Origin: Chloroflexota bacterium
GTDB taxonomy: Bacteria; Chloroflexota; Anaerolineae; Anaerolineales; Villigracilaceae
DNA length: 9,515 bases
Assembly (NCBI GenBank): GCA_021796315.1
Contig: JAJYOH010000193.1
Coordinates: forward strand, 1-9,515
Direction of reading: 5' to 3'
Position 1 is the stretch's first letter; every line of letters begins with the position of its first letter. Shown here piece after piece: positions 4,953 to 9,515 of the stretch. Position numbers and translations under genes: made by a program. The notes under the pieces were generated by a model that had not been told where the DNA came from, did no database searches, and was given only the letters and a program-made list of their open reading frames with translations.

Positions 4953-5570
4953 ATGAAAACTCTCCTTGGCCCTCGTTTGCATTTCGATTGGAAAATCGTC
5001 ACCATCACCATTGTCAGCACTTTGTTGTTGATGGTGGATTATTATCATCGCCTGACGCCCAACAAAGGCCTCGACCGGACCATTCTGTACCTTATCATTC
5101 CATTACTTTTTATAATATTTGTCTTTCGTGACGACCCGCGCCAATTTGGATTTACCTTTGGCGATTGGAAGTTGGGATTGATACTTACGGCCATTGCCAT
5201 CATTTTGATCGCGCCAGTGCTGTATTTTGTAAGCCGCGGCAATGTGTCCATGCAGGATTATTACAAATCGTCGCTGAACGGCTTGCCGTGGAACACATTT
5301 ATTGATCTGTTCGGCTGGGAATTTTTCTTTCGCGGGTTTATTCTTTTCTATTATGCCCGCAAATTTGGACCGGAAGCCTTGTGGCTGCAAGCCGTCCCGT
5401 TTGCGCTGGCTCATATCAGCAAGCCTGAAGTTGAAACGCTTTCGACCATCTTCGGTGGTTTTGCATTTGCGTGGGTGGCATATCGAACGCGCTCTTTTGT
5501 CTATCCGTTCCTGATCCATTGGTTCGTTGCTTCATTTACGATTGTTGTCGCGGCAGGTTTATTGCGCTAA
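4953..5570 (+). CDS. CPBP/CAAX-type intramembrane metalloprotease homologue
   Basis: The 205-residue membrane protein belongs to the CPBP (Abi/Rce1-like) family, integral membrane proteins including CAAX prenyl proteases and bacteriocin self-immunity proteins. Hydrophobic segments lie near 14-31, 43-58, 74-93, 117-135, 143-156, 163-178 and 183-203. Motif 1 is W122-E123-FFF-R127, motif 2 is F150-ALA-H154, and motif 3 is H189. The classical first motif is EExxxR; here the first Glu is Trp, so one metal or water-activating ligand of Rce1-type enzymes is missing. It may use a different ligand, belong to a divergent subfamily, or be inactive. The start ATG is 14 bases after the glycosyltransferase stop, with no evident Shine-Dalgarno, so it probably depends on coupling. 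Its substrate is unknown. Confidence 0.82.
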   Translation: MKTLLGPRLHFDWKIVTITIVSTLLLMVDYYHRLTPNKGLDRTILYLIIPLLFIIFVFRDDPRQFGFTFGDWKLGLILTAIAIILIAPVLYFVSRGNVSMQDYYKSSLNGLPWNTFIDLFGWEFFFRGFILFYYARKFGPEALWLQAVPFALAHISKPEVETLSTIFGGFAFAWVAYRTRSFVYPFLIHWFVASFTIVVAAGLLR

Positions 5571-5588
5571 TTTTATTTTGGCCTGATC

Positions 5589-6035
5589 ATGCAGAACAAC
5601 TTTACACTCCGCCCCGCCGCCGAACAGGATTTCCCTGCCATTCAAAAGCTCATTCGCCAGGTGCAGATCAACCCGACCGGGTTGGATTGGCGTCGATTTG
5701 TGGTGGCCGTTGACGGGTCCGGTATGATGCGCGGCTGCGGACAACTCAAACCGCATGGAAAGGAAATCGTCGAACTGGCATCCATCGCGGTTGTGCCATC
5801 GGATCGCGGTAAAGGCATTGCGCGCGCTATCATTGAGTATTTGATCGCCAAAGCGCCGCGTCCGTTATATCTTACCTGCCGTTCTGGCCTGCAATCGTTC
5901 TATGAAAAATGGGGTTTTCGTGTGATCGTGTTGGATGAAATGCCGCCTTATTTTCGACGCTTGTCGCGTTTTGCAAATACAATGCTTGGAGTGTTCGAGC
6001 CCGGGGAATCTCTACTTGTAATGAAATTAATGTAA
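5589..6035 (+). CDS. GNAT family N-acetyltransferase
   Basis: The 148-residue protein has the GNAT fold: an N-terminal 'LRPAAEQDFPAIQKLI' (7-22) as strand 1 and helix 1, a central 'ELASIAVVPSDRGKGIARAIIEYLI' region (62-86, quoted in parts: strand 4 then motif A), and 'LQSFYEKWGF' (101-110) as motif B. The acetyl-CoA pyrophosphate loop is R73-G-K-G76-I-A78, fitting R/Q-x-x-G-x-G/A. It should transfer an acetyl group from acetyl-CoA to an amine on a small molecule or protein; the acceptor cannot be inferred. The C-terminal 35 residues resemble those of ArgA/YvbK-like stand-alone acetyltransferases only loosely. It begins 18 bases after the protease gene, with no clear ribosome site. Its stop codon TAA (6033-6035) lies within the -10-like box of the next gene. 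Confidence 0.85.
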   Translation: MQNNFTLRPAAEQDFPAIQKLIRQVQINPTGLDWRRFVVAVDGSGMMRGCGQLKPHGKEIVELASIAVVPSDRGKGIARAIIEYLIAKAPRPLYLTCRSGLQSFYEKWGFRVIVLDEMPPYFRRLSRFANTMLGVFEPGESLLVMKLM

Positions 6036-6038
6036 AAT
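6033..6038 (+). promoter_or_regulatory. TAAAAT box six bases before the comEA start
   Basis: TAAAAT lies exactly six bases before the ATG at 6045, the same distance as TATAAT before the peptidase gene. Its first three bases are the stop codon of the acetyltransferase gene. No Shine-Dalgarno is present before this ATG. It may drive a separate leaderless comEA transcript inside the cluster. No -35 was identified. Confidence 0.4.
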
Positions 6039-6044
6039 CAAAGC

Positions 6045-6644
6045 ATGAAGCAAATATTGAATGTTGTCATCGGCGTGGTGGCTGGTTTTCTCCTGGCAGG
6101 TGTTGTGCTGTTAGTAGTTCGCATTCCGGGCGGCAAGCCCGTGACGCTTGAACCGGCGCCGACTCAGACTCCCGTCACGGTGCATGTCATTGGCGCGGTG
6201 GTGCGCCCCGGTGTTTATACTTTTCCCGAAGGCAGCCGCGTGCAGGATGCAGTGACGGCTGCGGGCGGATTGCTGGCTGAAGCTGAACCGAATCAGATCA
6301 ACCTCGCCGCAAAATTGCAAGATGGTCAGCAATTGGATATACCCGGCGCGGGCGGCAGCAATACAAGCGGCGGCACGTTGGGGTCGGCGCCTCCTGCGAC
6401 TGGCCCGTTTACAGTTATAACCACACCCGGCGCGACAACAAATAATGCTGATTTGGTTAACATCAATACCGCTACGCTAAACGAGTTGGATACCTTGCCC
6501 GGCATCGGCCCAACCATCGCGCAGAAGATCATTGACTATCGCACCCAGCACGGACCTTTTTCCAATATTGAAGATATCATGAATGTTTCAGGCATTGGCC
6601 CCGCCACTTTCGATAACATCAGGGATTTGATTACCACAGGTTGA
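6045..6644 (+). CDS. comEA: ComEA-like competence protein: SLBB plus helix-hairpin-helix DNA-binding domain
   Basis: The 199-residue protein has the ComEA layout: an N-terminal membrane anchor (residues 4-26), an SLBB-type domain (about 43-100, with 'VHVIGAVVRPGVYTFPEGSR'), a Gly/Ser/Thr/Pro linker (101-134), and a C-terminal tandem helix-hairpin-helix domain. The latter starts 'LVNINTATLNELDTLPGIGP' (137-156), with hairpins LPGIGP (151-156) and VSGIGP (181-186). In Gram-positive competence ComEA is the membrane-bound receptor that binds double-stranded DNA outside the cell and passes it to the ComEC channel. ComEC is often adjacent but is not in this window, where the next genes are a methyltransferase and a convergent unit. 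It starts nine bases after the acetyltransferase gene and ends one base before the next ATG. Confidence 0.92.
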   Translation: MKQILNVVIGVVAGFLLAGVVLLVVRIPGGKPVTLEPAPTQTPVTVHVIGAVVRPGVYTFPEGSRVQDAVTAAGGLLAEAEPNQINLAAKLQDGQQLDIPGAGGSNTSGGTLGSAPPATGPFTVITTPGATTNNADLVNINTATLNELDTLPGIGPTIAQKIIDYRTQHGPFSNIEDIMNVSGIGPATFDNIRDLITTG

Positions 6645-6645
6645 C

Positions 6646-7209
6646 ATGCCTTTCGATCACTTCGATTTCATTGCCCCCCTTTACAATCGCGTCGGTGCAT
6701 ATTCTGCATTGGATACCATGTTGGAGATCGGCGCGTTCCCGGTCAATGGACGCTTGCTCGACGCGGGTGGGGGCACGGGACGCGTCGCAAATGCCCTGCT
6801 CGATCAAGTTGATCAGATCGTGATTGCAGATGTTTCGTTGGGAATGCTGCATTTCGCCGCTTCAAAGCCCGGACTTCAAACGGCCGCAGCTTACTCGGAG
6901 CATTTGCCCTTCCCTGACAATTCTTTCGACCGCATCGTCATGGTGGATGCTTTGCATCATGTCGTCCATCAGGCCGATACGGCCCGCGAACTTTTTCGTT
7001 TGCTCAAACCCGGCGGGAGGATCATCATCGAAGAACCGGATATTCGCATATTCGGCGTGAAATTAATTGCATTGGGGGAGAAAATATTGTTGATGCGAAG
7101 CCACTTTCTTGCGCCTGAACAGATCGCATCTTTATTCCCATCTGCAAAAACCGAAATCACTGCAAAAGAATCCAGCGCCTGGATTGTTGTAAAAAAACAG
7201 GTCACGTGA
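6646..7209 (+). CDS. Class I SAM-dependent methyltransferase (UbiE/Methyltransf_11 type)
   Basis: The 187-residue protein has a Rossmann-type methyltransferase core. Motif I is LLDAGGGTG (37-45), the acidic end of strand 2 is D62 in 'IADVS', 'LPFPDNSFD' (87-95) is the motif II region, and 'LKPGGRIIIEEPD' (120-132) follows. The short N-terminus 'FDFIAPLYNRVG' (6-17) resembles UbiE/MenG-like enzymes, and the C-terminus is shorter than in those. The methyl acceptor is not evident; a small molecule or lipid is likely. The ATG begins one base after the ComEA stop, indicating translational coupling, and there is no Shine-Dalgarno. The last three codons and the stop lie within the stem of a hairpin (7198-7220) that works as a terminator for the opposite strand. 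It is the last gene of the cluster. Confidence 0.88.
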   Translation: MPFDHFDFIAPLYNRVGAYSALDTMLEIGAFPVNGRLLDAGGGTGRVANALLDQVDQIVIADVSLGMLHFAASKPGLQTAAAYSEHLPFPDNSFDRIVMVDALHHVVHQADTARELFRLLKPGGRIIIEEPDIRIFGVKLIALGEKILLMRSHFLAPEQIASLFPSAKTEITAKESSAWIVVKKQVT

Positions 7210-7220
7210 AACGTGACCTG
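7191..7220 (-). terminator. Intrinsic terminator of the minus-strand operon, overlapping the methyltransferase 3' end
   Basis: CAGGTCACGT (7198-7207) and ACGTGACCTG (7211-7220) form a perfect 10-bp stem with a three-base loop. Read on the minus strand it is followed by seven T residues (7197-7191), a textbook intrinsic terminator. It lies about 100 bases past the acyl-CoA dehydrogenase stop. On the plus strand the bases after the stem are A-rich, so termination there would be weaker. The methyltransferase stop codon TGA (7207-7209) sits at the loop. Confidence 0.85.
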
Positions 7221-7229
7221 AAAGAAATT

Positions 7230-7314
7230 AACCGCGAAGCTCGCGAAGAGCTCGAAGAAAGACCTTAAATCTTTGCCTGCACTGGACGCAGGCACACGTG
7301 CGCTCTTCGCGGTT
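7230..7314. repeat. Compound inverted repeat of the CCGCGAAG/CTTCGCGG type
   Basis: AACCGCGAAG (7230-7239) pairs with CTTCGCGGTT (7305-7314). A second left-arm copy, CGCGAAGAGC (7242-7251), alternatively pairs with 7302-7311. A smaller hairpin TGCCTGC/GCAGGCA (7274-7280 with 7288-7294) sits in the centre. It fills the convergent gap between the methyltransferase and dehydrogenase genes and looks like a dispersed intergenic repeat. No second copy occurs in the window. Confidence 0.6.
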
Positions 7315-7321
7315 CAAAAAA

Positions 7322-8464
7322 TTATCCCAACAAATTTCTTGCAATGACCAATCTTTGAACTTCGCTTGTGCCTTCGCCGATGGTCATCAGGCGCGCATCA
7401 CGATAAATGCGTTCAACGGGATATTCGCTTGAATAGCCATATCCGCCATGGATCTGGATGGCGTTGCGGCAGACACGTTCGGCCATTTCGGTGGCGAACA
7501 TTTTTCCCATAGCCGCTTCTTTCGTATAAGGGCGGCCCTCCTGTTTAAGCCAGGCCGCGCGATAAACCATCATACGTGCGGATTCGATCTCAGTGGCGGC
7601 ATCGGCCAGCATCCATTGGATGGCTTCAAAACTGGCGATGGGCTGGCCGAAAGCATGACGTTCTTTTGCGTATGCCAGCGCGTGTTCGAATGCGGCCTGT
7701 GCCAGCCCAACTGAGATTGCGCCGATGCCGATCCGTCCGCCATCGAGCGTGGTCATAGTCTGTTGCAGGCCGCGGCCTTCTTCGCCGATCAGATTGCCAA
7801 GCGGCACGCGTACATTTTCATAAGCCACGGCGTGAGTGGGGGAGCCGTGCAGTCCCATCTTTTTTTCAGCGGGACCAATTGTCAGGCCGGGGGTGTCGGT
7901 TGGGACGAGGATCATGCTCAATGAACGGGAGCCGCCTCCGGGCGCGGTCTGAACGAGCGTGATGATGTATTCGGCGATGGACGCATTGGTCGTCCACATT
8001 TTCGCGCCGTTGATGATCCATTCATCCCCTGATTTAATTGCTTTTGTTTTGACCCCCTGCAAATCCGAGCCGGTGTTGGGTTCAGTCAATGCAAGCGACC
8101 CTAATTTATTTTTGCCGCTCGAAACAAGCGGAAGCCATTTGCGTTTGAGTTCTTCGCTGGCGAACAGAACGATGGGCGTCGTGCCGAGGCCGTTGTGCGC
8201 GGCGATGGCGAGTGCGGTGCTGCCACAGGCCCAGCCGATTTCTTCGATGGCGATGGCTGCGCTGACAGCGTCCACGCCTGAGCCGCCGTATTGCTCAGGG
8301 ATGTTCAGGCCGAGCAACCCGAGCGGACCCATCTTGCGGGCGGCGTCCCAATTGAACTCGCTCTTCACATCCACTTCATGCGCTTTGGGACGAACCTCCT
8401 TTGAGACAAACTCATGTACTGATTTTTGCCACATGCGCTGTTCGCCGGTTAGATCAAAATTCAT
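7322..8464 (-). CDS. Acyl-CoA dehydrogenase, short-chain/butyryl type
   Basis: The 380-residue protein is a full-length acyl-CoA dehydrogenase, an FAD enzyme making trans-2-enoyl-CoA from acyl-CoA and passing electrons to electron-transfer flavoprotein. Visible are the signature 'ALTEPNTGSD' (125-134), 'WTTNAS' (157-162), the FAD/dimer motif 'ERHAFGQPI' (268-276), 'QIHGGYGY' (337-344), and the C-terminal 'GEGTSEVQR' (363-371). In that last motif E364 is at the position of the catalytic base in short- and medium-chain enzymes, as opposed to the isovaleryl/long-chain arrangement. Exact chain length cannot be read. A strong GAGGAGGAG ribosome site precedes the ATG at 8464. It is the last gene of a minus-strand unit, 35 bases after the DsrE-family gene. 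No electron-transfer flavoprotein gene is present nearby. Confidence 0.95.
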   Translation of the reverse strand: MNFDLTGEQRMWQKSVHEFVSKEVRPKAHEVDVKSEFNWDAARKMGPLGLLGLNIPEQYGGSGVDAVSAAIAIEEIGWACGSTALAIAAHNGLGTTPIVLFASEELKRKWLPLVSSGKNKLGSLALTEPNTGSDLQGVKTKAIKSGDEWIINGAKMWTTNASIAEYIITLVQTAPGGGSRSLSMILVPTDTPGLTIGPAEKKMGLHGSPTHAVAYENVRVPLGNLIGEEGRGLQQTMTTLDGGRIGIGAISVGLAQAAFEHALAYAKERHAFGQPIASFEAIQWMLADAATEIESARMMVYRAAWLKQEGRPYTKEAAMGKMFATEMAERVCRNAIQIHGGYGYSSEYPVERIYRDARLMTIGEGTSEVQRLVIARNLLG

Positions 8465-8499
8465 CCTGCTCCTCCTCGATCAAAAAATGAAATTTAAAA

Positions 8500-8844
8500 T
8501 TATAGTGTGATTACTTTATTCGCTTTTGTTTGCGCTTCGATGATATCCGGCATTCCGCCAACGATGCCCACCTGAACGCGCTTGGTCAGGCCGTAGGTAT
8601 CAAGGCAGGTGGAGCAGACAATCAGACGCACGCCTTTTGCTTCCAATGATTTAAGTTGTGTGAGCACAGGCGAAGTGTCAATTACCAATTTGACCCCATC
8701 GGTATAAAAACAGATCACGTTGGGTAGGTTGCCGCCTGCCAGAAGGAGATCGAAATATTTGCCAAGCAGGGTGACGGGCAATTGAGCCGATTCTTTTGAA
8801 TATCCCATGCCTTCGTGCGTGATGAGAAGTACTGTATCTTTCAT
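8500..8844 (-). CDS. DsrE-family protein (YedF C-terminal domain-like)
   Basis: The 114-residue protein is a single DsrE/DsrF-like domain. It begins with strand 'DTVLLITHEGMG' (3-14), continues with 'LLAGGNLPNVICFYTDGVKL' (34-53), and carries two cysteines in 'VCSTCLDTYGL' (76-86; C77 and C80). Its end 'GGMPDIIEAQTKANKVITL' fits the C-terminal half of YedF, a sulfurtransferase-like protein often linked to selenium or sulfur metabolism. DsrE-type proteins relay sulfur on a cysteine, so persulfide carriage at C77 or C80 is plausible but unproven. Its ATG overlaps the stop of the DUF2007 gene by four bases (ATGA, 8841-8844), so the two are translationally coupled. The TusA and DUF3343 partners common with YedF are not seen. 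Confidence 0.85.
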   Translation of the reverse strand: MKDTVLLITHEGMGYSKESAQLPVTLLGKYFDLLLAGGNLPNVICFYTDGVKLVIDTSPVLTQLKSLEAKGVRLIVCSTCLDTYGLTKRVQVGIVGGMPDIIEAQTKANKVITL

Positions 8845-9086
8845 TCATTATCCTCTTTTGAGCCTTGAAATTGTTCGAGCAATTGTCGCGCTTCTGATGC
8901 GCGGTCTTTTGGGACGAAAAGTTGTGAGCGCCCCAGCCCGTCGATCATCACAGGGTAAACATTGTGTCCCGCAGCTTCCTGAAAGATTTCCACGGGAATG
9001 CCCTCAGCTTCGAGATAGCTCTTGATCAGGTCGGCTTCCATCCGCCCGTTGACTTCGACCAGCAGTTCGTACATGAGCTTGTCCAT
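8841..9086 (-). CDS. DUF2007 family small protein
   Basis: This 81-residue protein matches DUF2007, small ferredoxin-like-fold proteins of unknown function, sometimes labelled putative signal-transducing proteins. The pattern is 'YELLVEVNGRMEADLIKSYL' (6-25) then 'EAEGIPVEIF', and finally 'LFVPKDRASEARQLLEQF' (56-73), a compact beta-alpha-beta unit. There are no cysteines or membrane segments. The start at 9086 is supported by GAGGAG with a four- to five-base spacer; Met5 lacks such a site. It overlaps the DsrE gene, and a stem-loop (9105-9122) lies just upstream. Coupling to a DsrE protein suggests a shared role, possibly handling a bound ligand, but this is inference. Confidence 0.8.
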   Translation of the reverse strand: MDKLMYELLVEVNGRMEADLIKSYLEAEGIPVEIFQEAAGHNVYPVMIDGLGRSQLFVPKDRASEARQLLEQFQGSKEDNE

Positions 9087-9102
9087 TTTTCTCCTCTATC
9101 TG

Positions 9103-9133
9103 AACCCTGAAATCCTTCAGGGCTTTTAGGGTT
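9103..9133 (-). promoter_or_regulatory. Nested stem-loop before the DUF2007 gene
   Basis: CCCTGAA (9105-9111) pairs with TTCAGGG (9116-9122). An alternative outer pairing joins AACCCT (9103-9108) and AGGGTT (9128-9133). Read on the minus strand, it lies between the YwiC-like stop (9126) and the DUF2007 ribosome site (about 9091-9096), with no strong T-run after it. It may be a partial terminator or a processing or attenuation hairpin. Confidence 0.4.
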
Positions 9134-9515
9134 TCCAAAAAACAACAAACAGAACCGTCCATAGCATGCTGACGATTAACTGCCGCGTGCCGATCCTGAC
9201 CGGCTTCCAGCCGATGGCAGGATGGTCAATGCCCCACAAAGTTTCCAGCCATTGAAGCATAAACGGCAGGCTGATCAGATATGGCAAGAGACCAGCGCCA
9301 ATGCTGAGTGCAGCAGTTAGAAAGAAATTGAATGAGACGTAAGCAAAGGGTCGCAATCCGGCCCGAAAACGTTCGTAACGATTCGGCGGGGATTTCCAAT
9401 CACGTTGTTCCAATCGCAGATAAGCATAAACAATGGACGCGGCCGATTGCAACCATGTCAAAACCCACAACCACCAACCGTACGCGTCATAATGTCCGAT
9501 GCCGACCCAGTATGC
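9126..9515 (-). CDS. YwiC-like membrane protein, C-terminal part (cut by the window edge)
   Basis: The frame stays open to the right end of the window, so only the last 129 residues are seen. The start of the protein is beyond 9515, and a TTG at 9470 should not be taken as the start. The visible part reads AYWVGIGHYDAYGWWLW, then a hydrophobic helix, a basic loop 'RLEQRDWKSPPNRYERFRAG', two or more membrane segments, and ends 'RIGTRQLIVSMLWTVLFVVFWKP'. The basic loop followed by an N-F-x-L-type helix and a 'GTRQL' helix at the C-terminus is what I recall from the YwiC-like family, membrane proteins without a known function. The assignment rests on memory of the pattern and not on catalytic residues. 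It may be the first gene of the unit with DUF2007, DsrE and the dehydrogenase. Confidence 0.6.
   Translation of the reverse strand, partial: AYWVGIGHYDAYGWWLWVLTWLQSAASIVYAYLRLEQRDWKSPPNRYERFRAGLRPFAYVSFNFFLTAALSIGAGLLPYLISLPFMLQWLETLWGIDHPAIGWKPVRIGTRQLIVSMLWTVLFVVFWKP

Noticed and set aside
7959..8510. Plus-strand reading frame of 183 residues opposite the acyl-CoA dehydrogenase
   Set aside because: Ser/Pro-rich antisense shadow of a strongly supported gene, with no ribosome site.
9126..9470. Complete 114-residue protein starting at TTG 9470
   Set aside because: The frame is open to the window edge with membrane-protein-like sequence upstream, so this is a truncated gene.
1..9515. CRISPR array, transposase, phage or defence-system genes
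   Set aside because: No regularly spaced direct repeats and no gene with matching motifs were found.

Overview
The window looks like a piece of chromosome from an uncultured Chloroflexota, most likely an Anaerolineales-type bacterium. This is an inference from the gene families (CARDB lipoprotein, M55 peptidase, ArnT-like membrane glycosyltransferase, YwiC-like protein, short-chain-type acyl-CoA dehydrogenase), the roughly even GC content, and intergenic hairpin repeats of the 'accacagag/ctccgtggt' and 'ccgcgaag/cttcgcgg' kind that I recall from such genomes. There is no phage, transposase, CRISPR array, rRNA or canonical tRNA.

Layout. (1) 1-181: a repeat-rich intergenic segment with a large imperfect inverted repeat and a likely + strand terminator. 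(2) 182-1432, minus strand: an unrecognised six-helix membrane protein, then a CARDB-type lipoprotein; a perfect 14-bp hairpin lies between them. (3) 1433-1705: a divergent control region carrying five copies of an AAATGC motif, ending in a -10 box placed so that the next gene would be made from a leaderless mRNA. (4) 1706-2530, plus: M55 D-aminopeptidase. (5) 2531-2942: a gene-free 412-base stretch with a dense nested-hairpin block ending in a tRNA T-arm-like sequence, followed by a palindrome and a hairpin in front of the next gene. (6) 2943-7209, plus: six closely packed genes (SET-domain lysine methyltransferase, ArnT-like glycosyltransferase, CPBP/CAAX-type membrane protease, GNAT acetyltransferase, ComEA-like DNA-binding protein, class I methyltransferase) with gaps of about 1 to 37 bases. 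(7) 7198-7321: a convergent junction with two hairpin elements; the first is an intrinsic terminator read on the minus strand and overlaps the end of the methyltransferase gene. (8) 7322-9515, minus: YwiC-like protein (cut by the window edge), DUF2007 protein, DsrE-family protein and acyl-CoA dehydrogenase, probably one transcription unit.

How the genes work together. The plus-strand cluster is mixed: two methyltransferases and an acetyltransferase, a surface glycosyltransferase, a membrane protease and a competence-type DNA receptor. The order does not match a pathway I can name, and I do not claim a new system. ComEA is without ComEC here. In the minus cluster the DUF2007 and DsrE genes overlap by four bases and sit directly upstream of the acyl-CoA dehydrogenase, suggesting a small sulfur-carrier or regulatory pair co-expressed with an acyl-CoA oxidation enzyme.

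The points most worth checking are the AAATGC array, the two -10 boxes at identical distance from start codons, the tRNA-like block, the missing normal start codon and repeat-like in-frame segments of the glycosyltransferase, and the protease with an altered EExxxR motif.
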